This document shows positions 37,002 through 46,037 of a DNA stretch of 64,000 nucleotides, one piece after another; the stretch's first letter is position 1, and every line of letters starts with the position of its first letter. The DNA is from Rummeliibacillus suwonensis (GTDB lineage Bacteria > Bacillota > Bacilli > Bacillales_A > Planococcaceae). The stretch spans positions 2,355,078 to 2,419,077 of the forward strand of contig NZ_VCBL01000001.1 in the NCBI RefSeq assembly GCF_007896435.1, given 5' to 3'. Both the position numbers and the translations under genes were made by a program. The notes beneath the pieces are model-generated. The model ran no database searches, had not been told where the DNA came from, and saw only the letters and a list, made by a program, of their open reading frames with translations.

Positions 37002-39047
37002 TTAATCGATTCTTTCCCCATCAAGAGCTCCCGAAGACGCCAAGTTTTGTCGTAATACTTTATAGTCTTCAGCCTGCCAAAATTCAGCAGATTCAATTAG
37101 TTTCACTGCATCCTGTCTTGCTACTTCTAATGCTCTATAATCGTGGACTAAATCAGCCATTTTAAATTCAGGTAGTCCGCTTTGCTTTTTTCCAAAGAAA
37201 TCACCTGGGCCACGGAGTTCTAAATCTTTTTCTGCTAATCGGAACCCATCATTCGTTTCTGTCATGGAAATCATTCTTTCTTTTCCTTCTTCACTTTTAG
37301 GATCCGCAATCAGTATACAATAGGATTGATATTCTCCTCGTCCCACACGACCACGTAATTGATGGAGTTGTGCTAATCCAAAACGTTCTGCATCATAAAC
37401 GACCATGAAAGTAGCATTAGGAACATTCACTCCAACTTCTACAACTGTAGTAGAAACGAGGACATCCAGTTTCCCTTCACTAAAGGCACGCATCACTTCA
37501 TCCTTTTCATGGGCAAGTAAACGACCATGCATAAGACCTATTTTAAATTGTCCTTTAAACACAGTCGAAAGCTGTTGATAGACATCAACTGCATTTTGTA
37601 CATCCAGCTTTTCGGATTCTTCAATAAGTGGGCAGATCACATATGCTTGTCGCCCATTTGCAAGTTCTTTTCCCATTCGAGAAAGCACTTGCTTAAATTG
37701 CTCGTTTTTGACCCAATGTGTTTCGATTTTTTTTCTGCCGGCTGGCATTTCATCAATCATCGAAACATCCATTTCGCCAAATGCGGTGATGGACAATGTA
37801 CGCGGGATTGGTGTTGCAGTCATAAATAGAACATCTGGATTTTCACCTTTTTCTCGCAATATTCGACGTTGTTCGACGCCAAAACGATGCTGTTCATCTG
37901 TAATCACAAACCCCAACTTTTTGAACGATACATCTGGCTGTATCAAGGCATGTGTACCAATGATAATATTAATTTCTCCATTGGTTAGTCTTTGTAATAA
38001 TTCTTTTCTCGCTTTGGCTTTAATCGAACCAGACAATAACGCAATTTTTACGTCAAAAGGTCGGAGCCATTCCTCCAATGAAGCTGCATGTTGTTCAGCT
38101 AAAATTTCAGTTGGAGCCATTAATGCACCCTGAAAACCAGCAGTTACCGCCGCATATAAAGCAATCGCTGCAACGACTGTTTTTCCAGAACCTACATCCC
38201 CCTGCAGTAATCGATTCATGCGCTGTGGTAATAATAAATCCCGGCAAATTTCATTGACAACTCGTTTTTGTGCATTCGTTAATTCATATGGCAATGAATC
38301 AATGAATGTACGAATCTTTTGCAAATCATAATGAATGGCGATGCCGTGTTCCTGTTCTCTGCGATTTTTTCTTAATGCTTGAATCTTCAATTGGAATTGT
38401 AATAATTCCTCATAAACAAATCGACGTCTAGCTTGTTTAGCATGATTGGCGTCTTTTGGAAAATGCACACCTTCTAAAGCTTCTGAAATAGGTAGTAACT
38501 TATAATCAGCCCTAAGCTGTTCAGGCAAAGATTCTGGAAGCTCATCTTTTGCAATATCTAGTGCTTGTCGCATAAATTGACGGAATTTTTTTTGAGTGAG
38601 TTTCCCCTTTAAACTATAGACAGGCTCAAAATCAGCCTGATTCGTTTTAGGTCCAAATGTTACATTACTGCCATTAATGACTTGACGTCCTCGATCCCAT
38701 TTCCCAGTCACGGTCACTGTAGCACCAGGTGTTAACTTATTTCGTAAGTAACCTTGATTGAAAAATACCAGTTTAATAAGATGACGCCCTGCTAACATAC
38801 GTACTTGTAAACGTGATTTATTTTTACCTAGATAAAGGACAGTCGGTTCACTTTCAATACGCCCTTCTACTGTTACTCTTTCATTATGCGGTGTTTCTGC
38901 CAAATCTTTTAGTCGGAAATCTTCGTGACGATATGGAAAAGTCAAGATTAAATCCTTTACCGTTTCAATTCCCATCAAGTTCAATGCATCAGCAGATGTT
39001 TTCCCAACGCCTTTTAAGTCAGTTACTGCCGTCAGTATATTAGTCAC
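37002..39047 (-). CDS. recG: ATP-dependent DNA helicase RecG
   Basis: Branch-migration helicase for replication restart and recombination. I prefer the GTG at 39047 (MTNILTAVTDLKGVGKTS.., 681 residues). It has GGTGGAG about 12 bases upstream, and the length matches relatives. Alternatives at 39065 or 39068 are also in frame. It has an N-terminal wedge (OB) domain, Walker A LLQGDVGSGKTVVAAIAL near 285, DEQH box ITDEQHRFG near 385, and the TRG-like motif LAQLHQLRGRVGRG near 573. The first bases overlap the end of sdaAA. Confidence 0.95.
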   Translation of the reverse strand: MTNILTAVTDLKGVGKTSADALNLMGIETVKDLILTFPYRHEDFRLKDLAETPHNERVTVEGRIESEPTVLYLGKNKSRLQVRMLAGRHLIKLVFFNQGYLRNKLTPGATVTVTGKWDRGRQVINGSNVTFGPKTNQADFEPVYSLKGKLTQKKFRQFMRQALDIAKDELPESLPEQLRADYKLLPISEALEGVHFPKDANHAKQARRRFVYEELLQFQLKIQALRKNRREQEHGIAIHYDLQKIRTFIDSLPYELTNAQKRVVNEICRDLLLPQRMNRLLQGDVGSGKTVVAAIALYAAVTAGFQGALMAPTEILAEQHAASLEEWLRPFDVKIALLSGSIKAKARKELLQRLTNGEINIIIGTHALIQPDVSFKKLGFVITDEQHRFGVEQRRILREKGENPDVLFMTATPIPRTLSITAFGEMDVSMIDEMPAGRKKIETHWVKNEQFKQVLSRMGKELANGRQAYVICPLIEESEKLDVQNAVDVYQQLSTVFKGQFKIGLMHGRLLAHEKDEVMRAFSEGKLDVLVSTTVVEVGVNVPNATFMVVYDAERFGLAQLHQLRGRVGRGEYQSYCILIADPKSEEGKERMISMTETNDGFRLAEKDLELRGPGDFFGKKQSGLPEFKMADLVHDYRALEVARQDAVKLIESAEFWQAEDYKVLRQNLASSGALDGERID

Positions 39048-39936
39048 GATGCAACACGGCTCCACCAAAAATTTTAGCCTCTAAAGCTCTGCCGGTCGGT
39101 GTTGCCGCTAATCCACCTTGTGCAGTTTCTTTTAATGCAACAGGCATTGTTTGACCAATGCGGAACATCGCTCCAATCACTTCATCTGTCGGAATACGAC
39201 TTGTAATACCTGCTAATGCCATATCTGCCGCTACCATCGCATTTGCTGCACCCATCGCATTTCTTTTAACACAAGGAACCTCAACCAATCCTGCCACTGG
39301 ATCACATACAAGACCTAGCATATTTTTTAATGAGATTGCAAAGGCATGGGAACATTGGGATGGTGTACCACCAGCCATTTCGACGATTGATGCAGCGGCC
39401 ATCGCAGCGGCAGAACCGACTTCAGCTTGACATCCCCCTGCTGCACCAGAGATGGATGCATTATTTGCTACGACAAATCCAAATGCACCAGCAGTAAATA
39501 AATAGCGAATCATTTGTTCTTTTGTTGGTTTTAATTTATTTTTCACAGCAAATAGGGTACCAGGAACAACTCCAGCAGACCCCGCAGTGGGTGTTGCACA
39601 AATCGTCCCCATCGCTGCATTGACTTCATTTGTAGCAACGGCCTTACTTACAGCGTCTAACAAAAGATCACCTGATAGGCTTTTACCTGATTGAATATAT
39701 TTTTGTAATAAAGGGGCATCACCACCCGTTAGACCGGTAACTGAACGAACTCCTTTTAATCCTTTTTCAACAGCTTCCTCCATGACGGTAAGATTACGAG
39801 ACATTTGCTGCATTATTTCATCCCGACTTCTCTCTGACATTAATATTTCTTGTTCAATCATGATTTCTGAAATCTGTTTGTTTTCTTTTTCCGCACGTTC
39901 TACCAATTCTCTAACATTCCGAAACAATACGTCCAT
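39040..39936 (-). CDS. sdaAA: L-serine dehydratase, alpha subunit
   Basis: Iron-sulfur enzyme subunit that deaminates L-serine to pyruvate. 298 residues with the cluster cysteines in CATPTAGSAG (Cys ~113), GGCQAEVGSA (~158) and VCDPVAGLVEVPC (~200-212). No pyridoxal-phosphate lysine motif is present. It is 14 bases downstream of sdaAB and overlaps recG by 8 bases. The order sdaAB-sdaAA-recG is the B. subtilis one. Confidence 0.97.
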   Translation of the reverse strand: MDVLFRNVRELVERAEKENKQISEIMIEQEILMSERSRDEIMQQMSRNLTVMEEAVEKGLKGVRSVTGLTGGDAPLLQKYIQSGKSLSGDLLLDAVSKAVATNEVNAAMGTICATPTAGSAGVVPGTLFAVKNKLKPTKEQMIRYLFTAGAFGFVVANNASISGAAGGCQAEVGSAAAMAAASIVEMAGGTPSQCSHAFAISLKNMLGLVCDPVAGLVEVPCVKRNAMGAANAMVAADMALAGITSRIPTDEVIGAMFRIGQTMPVALKETAQGGLAATPTGRALEAKIFGGAVLHRD

Positions 39937-39950
39937 CTTCTATCCCCCTC

Positions 39951-40616
39951 CTAGCTTTTAATACGAGTGACTTTCGTAATATTAGGAAGAAGTTCAATTT
40001 CTCCTAAAATGGAGTAGTCAATATTTTGGTCGACCTCAATAACCATTAATGCCACATTTCCGCGTTCCTTACGTGAAACTTCCATATGACCAATATTAAT
40101 ATTATGCTTTGCAAGACAATTCGCTACATTTGCAATACAACCTGCCCTGTCATCATGAACAACTAAGATAGCTGGCATGCCACCTGATAATCGTAGCGGA
40201 AATCCATTTAGCTCTGTGATCTCAATAGCGCCCCCACCGATTGAAATACCAACCATTGACATCTCCATTTGATCATCGCCAATGACGATCCTTGCTGTAT
40301 TTGGATGATCTGTATGGTCTGTTTCCGTTATGAATTCAAAAGTTAGCCCTGCATCGGCAGCTTCTTTAAAGGCTGTCTTGATCCGCTCATCATAGGTATC
40401 ATAATCTAGTAATCCACCGATGATGGCTACATCTGTTCCATGTCCCTTATAAGTCTCTGCAAAAGAACCATATAAATATATTTTAGCCCATTTAGGTTGG
40501 CGTCCGAATAGATCTCTGGCAACGCGACCAATTCGTGCCGCTCCAGCAGTATGGGATGAAGAAGGCCCAATCATTACTGGACCGATAATATCAAAAACAG
40601 ATGTAAATTTCATCAT
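39951..40616 (-). CDS. sdaAB: L-serine dehydratase, beta subunit
   Basis: 221 residues. The N-terminal half has the serine-dehydratase beta signature GPVMIGPSSSHTAGAARIGR at 11-30. The C-terminal 75 residues form an ACT domain (ILVVHDDRAGCIANVANCLA) that likely binds serine. First gene of the pair. A repeat copy (40690-40907) occupies its upstream region. Confidence 0.96.
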   Translation of the reverse strand: MMKFTSVFDIIGPVMIGPSSSHTAGAARIGRVARDLFGRQPKWAKIYLYGSFAETYKGHGTDVAIIGGLLDYDTYDERIKTAFKEAADAGLTFEFITETDHTDHPNTARIVIGDDQMEMSMVGISIGGGAIEITELNGFPLRLSGGMPAILVVHDDRAGCIANVANCLAKHNINIGHMEVSRKERGNVALMVIEVDQNIDYSILGEIELLPNITKVTRIKS

Positions 40617-40689
40617 TTATCCCCACACATTCAAGTTAATATCAAAATTTATAATACACGAATATTTTTAGATAACCAAATTTTTCGTT

Positions 40690-40907
40690 TTTATCCCGCG
40701 TTAACGGGCAGTATGATCACCCCTCAAGGTTTTGGGAAAAACGAGAGAAGATAGGTGGAGGATCAACTGCCCGTAAAAGCCCGATTGGTTCGGGTCAACA
40801 AGATGTTGACCACTCAGGTGTTGCCACAGGACGTGGCGCTTTTAACCTGAGTTCCTCTAGTTCAGTGGGGATAAAGAAAATCCCCACTGATGGAAGTTTC
40901 ACTTTAT
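40690..40907 (-). repeat. Structured intergenic repeat, copy C (full length)
   Basis: Complete minus-oriented copy with ends TTTATCCCGCGTTAACGGG and TTTCACTTTAT. The core hairpins are GTCAACAAGATGTTGAC (40794-40810) and CTCAGGT..ACCTGAG (40813-40851). Compared with B1 the first stem has TCAAC/GTTGA in place of CCAAC/GTTGG, a compensatory pair change. The outer hairpin TCAGTGGGGA/TCCCCACTGA is perfect. Confidence 0.92.
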
Positions 40908-41044
40908 GATTCTATGTCAATGTTAAGAGATGCGTTTGCGATTTAAAGATGATCTCGCATCAATCCCACACCTTTACTTTATTATATGTGTTCGTGCTGT
41001 GGACTTACCAGTTGTTTCCTTCCCATAGTGAGTAGAAAACCTAA
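40908..41044. other. Rest of the sdaAB-fakA gap
   Basis: Between copy C and the fakA terminator I see no gene and no further structure. Together with the repeat this gap is about 560 bases. Confidence 0.5.
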
Positions 41045-41090
41045 AAATAAGGAGTTAAGAATGTAGATTTTACGACATTCTTAACTCCTT
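41045..41090 (-). terminator. Terminator after fakA
   Basis: AAGGAGTTAAGAATGT and ACATTCTTAACTCCTT form a perfect 16-bp stem around a 10-base loop. On the minus strand TTATTTTTAG follows. It may also work on the plus strand. Confidence 0.85.
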
Positions 41091-41174
41091 TATCTTAATC
41101 TATGCAGCTAAAATCTTTTCTTGAAACATTCCCTGATCCCTAAACATTCTTTACTCCCTATTGTCATCAAATCA

Positions 41175-42839
41175 TCATTCTACGGAGATAATGTAAGGGT
41201 ACAATGGTTGTTTGCCATCGTGAACTTCTACTTCTACATCTGGATATTTTTCTTCGATGAATTCAACGTATTCATCTACAGTTGCTTTTTCTACATCTTG
41301 ACCATAAAGTACTGTGACAATTTCTGAATCCTCATTAATCATATCGCTCACTAATAATTCAGATGCTACCTTTAAGGATGGTGTAGCTTGAATAATATTG
41401 CCATCTTCAATAGCCATGAAATCATTTTTATGAATTGCTACTCCATCGATGGAAGTATCACGTACTGCAAAAGTAATTTGACCAGATTTCACATGAGCAT
41501 ATGCAGCTGTCATATGTTTTTTATTTTCCTCAACTGATACATCTGGATTGAAGGCAAGAATAGCAGCCATACCTTGTGGAATTGTTTTTGTTGGTACAAC
41601 AGCTGCCTCGATATCCACTAATTCAATAGCCTGTTCAGCAGCCATCACGATATTTTTATTGTTTGGTAAGATTAATACTTTCTCTGCTTCTATTTCCTTG
41701 ATCGCATTAACGATATCCTCAGTAGAAGGGTTCATGGTTTGACCGCCCTCTATCACATATGAAGCGCCAATACTTTCTAGTAATTCTGCAACACCTTCCC
41801 CCATCGCTACTGTAACGATCGCATATGAATGCTTTTTCACTTCTTTTTTTGCTGGCTTTTTAAAATCTTCTTTATGATGATTTTCTCCAACAATGGCTGT
41901 ATGTTGAAGGCGCATATTATCAACTTTTACTTTTACTAGGCTACCATATTGCTGACCATAAGATATAACTGCTCCTGGCGTTTCCGTATGCACATGAATT
42001 TTCACTACTTCATCATCAGAAATCACTAGTAGTGAATCGCCAAATTGACTCATATCTTTGCGGAATTCTGCTTCATTGAATGGTTTTTTATCATGTTCAA
42101 AACGAACCATAAATTCTGTACAGTATCCGTAAACGATTTCAGAAGTATCCATAAAATCTTGTGCTTTATGATGCTCTGCATTCACTAAATCATCGATTGA
42201 ATCGATGATTGTTGCTGATGGGATTTCTTCTCCTTTTAATGAGGCAGCAAATCCTTCATAGACAAATACTAAGCCTTGACCGCCACTGTCAACTACACCT
42301 ACTTCTTTAAGAACAGGTAATAATTCTGGTGTTTTTGCAAGTGCAGCTTTAGCAGCTGTTAAAATTGCTTCCATGATGACAACAATATCTTGTTCTGTTT
42401 CTGCAACTTCTACTGCTTTTTCGGCAGCTTCACGAGCAACTGTAAGAATTGTTCCTTCAACAGGCTTCATAACCGCTTTATATGCTGTTTCTACACCACT
42501 TTTGAATGCTTGTGCAAATTTTACTGCATCTAATTCATCTTCTTTTTCGATAGCTTTACCGAATCCTCGGAATAATTGAGATAGGATTACACCTGAGTTA
42601 CCACGAGCTCCCATCAATAAACCTTTTGATAATGCTTGAGCTGTTTTACCGATATTCGCTACCTTATGAGCAGCAGTTTCTTTTGCACCTGATGTCATCG
42701 ATAAATTCATATTTGTACCTGTATCACCATCTGGTACAGGGAATACATTTAACGAATCAACATATTTCGCATTTTGAGCTAAATGGCTTGAGCCAGCTTG
42801 TACCATTTCCGCGAATTTAATCCCGTCTAACGACTTCAT
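41175..42839 (-). CDS. fakA: Fatty acid kinase subunit FakA (YloV, DAK-phosphatase family)
   Basis: ATP-binding subunit that phosphorylates fatty acids delivered by FakB (DegV) proteins. 554 residues: an N-terminal DhaL/Dak2 domain with VFPVPDGDTGTNMNLS at 32-47 and RGNSGVILSQLFRG near 79, a linker, and a C-terminal DegV-like region. It pairs with yloU, 18 bases upstream, as across Firmicutes. The old dihydroxyacetone kinase label is less likely, as the partner genes are absent. Confidence 0.93.
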   Translation of the reverse strand: MKSLDGIKFAEMVQAGSSHLAQNAKYVDSLNVFPVPDGDTGTNMNLSMTSGAKETAAHKVANIGKTAQALSKGLLMGARGNSGVILSQLFRGFGKAIEKEDELDAVKFAQAFKSGVETAYKAVMKPVEGTILTVAREAAEKAVEVAETEQDIVVIMEAILTAAKAALAKTPELLPVLKEVGVVDSGGQGLVFVYEGFAASLKGEEIPSATIIDSIDDLVNAEHHKAQDFMDTSEIVYGYCTEFMVRFEHDKKPFNEAEFRKDMSQFGDSLLVISDDEVVKIHVHTETPGAVISYGQQYGSLVKVKVDNMRLQHTAIVGENHHKEDFKKPAKKEVKKHSYAIVTVAMGEGVAELLESIGASYVIEGGQTMNPSTEDIVNAIKEIEAEKVLILPNNKNIVMAAEQAIELVDIEAAVVPTKTIPQGMAAILAFNPDVSVEENKKHMTAAYAHVKSGQITFAVRDTSIDGVAIHKNDFMAIEDGNIIQATPSLKVASELLVSDMINEDSEIVTVLYGQDVEKATVDEYVEFIEEKYPDVEVEVHDGKQPLYPYIISVE

Positions 42840-42857
42840 TTGAATAAGTTCCTCCTC

Positions 42858-43220
42858 TTACACATTCGCTACGCGAACACCTTGCACATAGATATTAACA
42901 GAATTTACTGCCATTCCTAATGTTTTGTCTAGTGTATATTTTACTTTTGATTGAACTTGATAAGCTACTTCTGAAATTTTCGTACCGTAACTAATGATGA
43001 CATACATGTCGATATGTAAATCTTCACCTTCTTGGCGAACGATTACTCCCTTTGCAAAATTTTCTTTGCGAAGAATATCTGTTAAGCCATCACGAATTTG
43101 GTGTTTGCTTGCCATACCAACGATGCCATAGCATTCAATGGCTGCTCCACCTGCTATTTGTGCAACAACATCATTAGAAATATCAATACGACCGAATTCG
43201 TTTTTCAATTCTACTGACAT
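42858..43220 (-). CDS. yloU: YloU, Asp23/Gls24 family envelope stress protein
   Basis: 120-residue Asp23/Gls24 protein. Core: GRIDISNDVVAQIAGGAAIECYGIVGM, quoted here only through its parts VVAQIAGGAAIECYG (about 18-32) and VIISYGTKISEVAYQVQ (73-89). It has no membrane segment. The family is linked to envelope homeostasis, and its conserved coupling to fakA suggests a membrane-lipid link. It starts divergently from rpmB. Confidence 0.93.
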   Translation of the reverse strand: MSVELKNEFGRIDISNDVVAQIAGGAAIECYGIVGMASKHQIRDGLTDILRKENFAKGVIVRQEGEDLHIDMYVIISYGTKISEVAYQVQSKVKYTLDKTLGMAVNSVNIYVQGVRVANV

Positions 43221-43448
43221 AAAAATGCCTCCTGATTTCTTTTTGACTATCCTCTATTGTACTATACAAATTTTGATTATAAAAGAAAACCTATCAATTC
43301 ATCTATAAATAGACTGTAAAGGTTTTTTTCTTGAAAGTCCATCAAAATCAGTTGCAATAGGGAAAAGTGTGTGTTAAATTATTAAAGTATGTGAAATATC
43401 GAAGTGAAATCATGAATCTTTCAACTTCTTTATGAGGAGGGAATTAAT

Positions 43449-43637
43449 ATGCCAAAAAAATGTGTCATTACTGGACGTAAAACTGTATATGGTAACAACC
43501 GTTCTCACGCAATGAACGCTAACAAACGTACTTGGGGAGCAAATCTTCAAAAAGTTCGTATTTTAGTAAATGGCAAACCAAAACGTGTATGGGTTTCTGC
43601 TCGTGCATTAAAATCAGGTAAAGTTGAACGTGTTTAA
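43449..43637 (+). CDS. rpmB: Ribosomal protein L28
   Basis: 62-residue large-subunit protein. The N-terminus [20 protein letters not shown] and [16 protein letters not shown] are diagnostic. Strong ribosome site GAGGAGGG. It is transcribed alone on the plus strand between yloU and spoVM, as in B. subtilis, and ends in a terminator shared in position with spoVM. Only one CxxC half-site is seen (a single Cys), so this is the zinc-free type. Confidence 0.98.
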   Translation: MPKKCVITGRKTVYGNNRSHAMNANKRTWGANLQKVRILVNGKPKRVWVSARALKSGKVERV

Positions 43638-43654
43638 TCTGTTCATCTAAATAA

Positions 43655-43689
43655 AACGCCAAGTTGAATTGTTCAACTCGGCGTTTTTT
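43655..43689 (+). terminator. rpmB terminator, overlapping the 3' end of spoVM
   Basis: AACGCCAAGTTGAA pairs with TTCAACTCGGCGTT (one mismatch), followed by TTTT. The 3' arm contains the spoVM stop codon on the opposite strand (43673-43675). Confidence 0.88.
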
Positions 43690-43813
43690 CTTTTCCTTTC
43701 TTCTTCGCAACAGCTGTTTTCTTAGGAGCTGCCGGATCATTTGAAACCAATTGTAAACAAAAACGAGCAAAGTTACTAACTACTTTTGGTAATTGAAATG
43801 TGTATACTTTCAA
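43673..43813 (-). CDS. spoVM: Stage V sporulation protein SpoVM with C-terminal extension
   Basis: Small peptide that marks the forespore surface by sensing convex membrane curvature and recruits SpoIVA for coat assembly. The TTG start at 43813 lies 7 bases after AAGGAG. The frame gives 46 residues beginning MKVYTFQLPKVVSNFARF, which aligns with B. subtilis SpoVM (MKFYTIKLPKFLGG..., 26 residues, from memory). The amphipathic helix keeps Pro9. About 20 extra residues (PAAPKKTAVAKKKGKEKTPS) form a Lys-rich tail unlike the short reference. It lies between thiN and rpmB exactly as in B. subtilis, 4 bases after thiN. Confidence 0.85.
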   Translation of the reverse strand: MKVYTFQLPKVVSNFARFCLQLVSNDPAAPKKTAVAKKKGKEKTPS

Positions 43814-43817
43814 TTGG

Positions 43818-44480
43818 TCACTCCTTATCATCAATACTTCTTATCATTAAACATATGCCATTAGAAAATGAAATAGACGCGCAATCACCTATTATTTCAT
43901 TGCTTGTAAAACGAGTAGTGCCCATATCAATTATTTCATCAGTCGTTTCATAAAGAACATTTCGTAATGTTACATTTTTTATTACATCACCAAATGCAAA
44001 GAACGAGAGATACTTGAAATAATGATCTGATATTATCTTATGTTGTCCCGGCCATAAAAATTGCACACAATTATAATGATTAATCATTTTTATTTCGACA
44101 GAAGGGTGCATTTTTTGAACACGATACAGAATATGTAAATTTGCTTCATAATGATCGAGTCTACCACCTGTAACGCCTGTTAAAATAATTTCAGTTGGCT
44201 TATATATTAAAGCTTTTAAGACAGCTAATTCTGTATCTGTTTCATTTTTTTCAGGAATATGCCGTTCAATATTTGGTATGCGCTCATGTACCATTTGCCA
44301 TTCCTCATCAGTAAGTGAATCGAAATCACCTACAGCCAAATCTGGAATAATCCCTCTATTTAGCAAATAGACTGTTCCACGATCAGCTCCGATAAATTTA
44401 GCATCATGGAACGAGAGGAGGAAATCGCTCGATACGACTTCCTCCTCTGGACCTCCAGCACAAATCACAACGACAGTCAT
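43818..44480 (-). CDS. thiN: Thiamine pyrophosphokinase
   Basis: Transfers pyrophosphate from ATP to thiamine. 220 residues: the catalytic domain with GADRGTVYLLNRGIIPDLAVGD-type block (ADRGTVYLLNRGIIPDLAVG at 33-52), TDTELAVLKAL near 81 and TGVTGGRLDHYEANLHIL near 100; the beta-rich thiamine-binding domain follows. It overlaps rpe by 4 bases. Confidence 0.95.
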   Translation of the reverse strand: MTVVVICAGGPEEEVVSSDFLLSFHDAKFIGADRGTVYLLNRGIIPDLAVGDFDSLTDEEWQMVHERIPNIERHIPEKNETDTELAVLKALIYKPTEIILTGVTGGRLDHYEANLHILYRVQKMHPSVEIKMINHYNCVQFLWPGQHKIISDHYFKYLSFFAFGDVIKNVTLRNVLYETTDEIIDMGTTRFTSNEIIGDCASISFSNGICLMIRSIDDKE

Positions 44481-45142
44481 CGAATCGCTTGTTCTCCTGC
44501 TGCTAGAATACTTTGTAGTGCTTCTTTACGGTTTTCCTTCCCGTAAATGGCAGAACCCGCTACAAAAATGGTAGCACCTGCTTGAGCGCACGGTATGATC
44601 GTTTCTGAGTTGATACCACCATCGATTTCTATTTCTACATCCAAATTCTTTTCTTTAATCAAGGCAGAAAGTTCTGCGATCTTTGGCACAACAGATTGAA
44701 TAAATCTTTGACCGCCAAAACCAGGATTTACAGTCATTAATAATACTAAGTCGACATCCTCTAAAATATGTTTAATCCATTCGATGGGTGTATGTGGATT
44801 TAATACTACCCCAGGTTTTACCCCGTAAGAACGAATTAGTTGAATGGTACGATGTAAATGACGGCAAGCTTCAACATGTACTGTAATATAGTCGGCGCCA
44901 GCCTTCGCAAATGATTCGATATATTGATCAGGATTTTCGATCATTAGATGAACATCTAATGGAAGATCAGTTACTGGCCGTAAAGCTTTTACAACGATTG
45001 GTCCCATTGTAATATTGGGTACAAAGTGACCATCCATGACATCAATATGAATGAACTTTGCGCCCGCCTCTTCTACTTCTTTTACTTCATCCGCTAATTT
45101 TGAAAAATTAGCAGCTAAAATAGATGGTGCAATTTGAATCAT
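44477..45142 (-). CDS. rpe: Ribulose-phosphate 3-epimerase
   Basis: Pentose-phosphate pathway TIM barrel that interconverts ribulose-5-P and xylulose-5-P. 221 residues: SILAANFSKL at 7-16, HIDVMDGHFVPNITMGP at 32-48, MTVNPGFGGQ near 137 and EIDGGI near 172. Two bases separate it from rsgA upstream, and it overlaps thiN downstream. Confidence 0.98.
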   Translation of the reverse strand: MIQIAPSILAANFSKLADEVKEVEEAGAKFIHIDVMDGHFVPNITMGPIVVKALRPVTDLPLDVHLMIENPDQYIESFAKAGADYITVHVEACRHLHRTIQLIRSYGVKPGVVLNPHTPIEWIKHILEDVDLVLLMTVNPGFGGQRFIQSVVPKIAELSALIKEKNLDVEIEIDGGINSETIIPCAQAGATIFVAGSAIYGKENRKEALQSILAAGEQAIR

Positions 45143-45144
45143 GA

Positions 45145-46026
45145 TTAGTACCTCGGCTTTCTCTCTATAATTTCTTGTAAGAATTGTAAATAATGGTCAT
45201 AACGATACTGCTCCACTCTACGATCTTCTACAGCTTGTTTTACTGCACATTTTGGCTCTTTAAGATGAAGACATCCTCGAAATTTACAACCTTCCGATAA
45301 GGCTAAAAACTCTGGAAAACATTGAGCCAACTCTTCTTTTTCTATTTTTTCAAAGTCAAATGAGCTAAATCCAGGAGTATCAGCAATTAATCCTCCAGCT
45401 AACTCCATTAGTTCCACATGACGCGTCGTATGCTTTCCTCGACCAAGTGCTTCTGAGATCATACCTGTTTTCAATCCAAGTGCGGGCATGATCGTATTCA
45501 ATAATGTAGATTTACCAACACCAGATTGTCCTGCTAAAACAGTTGTTTTGCCTTGTATAAGGGGCGTCACTTTTTCTAATAATTGGGTATCTCCCTTGAA
45601 TGTTTCGATGATTTTATAACCAATCGCTTCATACTTTGACTTGTATTCCACTATCGCTTGTCTTTCCTTATCCGTCAGTAAATCTGTTTTCGTTAAACAG
45701 ATGATCGGACGCACTTGGAAAGATTCCAAGACGACTAAAAAACGGTCGAGTAATGCCGTATTAAATGCTGGCTCTTTCGTTGAAAATACAAGAATCGCCT
45801 GATCAATGTTGGCAACAGGTGGACGCACCAGCTCATTTTTACGTTCTAAAATAGCCGTTATCGTACCATTGTTATTGCCTTCTACTTCATATTCTACATA
45901 ATCTCCGACTAGAGGTGTTATCCCCTTATTACGAAAAACACCACGCCCTCGACATGAAATTAGCTGCTCAGCGTCTTGGACATAATAAAAGCCACTTAAA
46001 GCTTTTCGAATTTGGCCTTTTGGCAT
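45145..46026 (-). CDS. rsgA: Ribosome small-subunit-dependent GTPase RsgA (YloQ/CpgA)
   Basis: Circularly permuted GTPase that checks 30S maturation. 293 residues: an OB fold (1-65), G4 LTKTDLL near 115, P-loop AGQSGVGKSTLLNTI near 168, G3 ADTPGFSSFDF near 216 and a zinc-binding C-terminal region (GCKFRGCLHLKEPKCAV). It is 12 bases downstream of prkC, matching the B. subtilis kinase-phosphatase-GTPase cluster. Confidence 0.96.
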   Translation of the reverse strand: MPKGQIRKALSGFYYVQDAEQLISCRGRGVFRNKGITPLVGDYVEYEVEGNNNGTITAILERKNELVRPPVANIDQAILVFSTKEPAFNTALLDRFLVVLESFQVRPIICLTKTDLLTDKERQAIVEYKSKYEAIGYKIIETFKGDTQLLEKVTPLIQGKTTVLAGQSGVGKSTLLNTIMPALGLKTGMISEALGRGKHTTRHVELMELAGGLIADTPGFSSFDFEKIEKEELAQCFPEFLALSEGCKFRGCLHLKEPKCAVKQAVEDRRVEQYRYDHYLQFLQEIIERKPRY

Positions 46027-46037
46027 GCCCTTCCTCC

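Noticed and set aside
37708-38133. 141-codon frame antisense to recG
   Set aside because: Falls wholly inside recG, without translation signals or recognisable motifs.
43519-43770. 83-codon minus-strand frame over rpmB
   Set aside because: Antisense to rpmB and in a different frame from spoVM, which has the ribosome site and the protein match.
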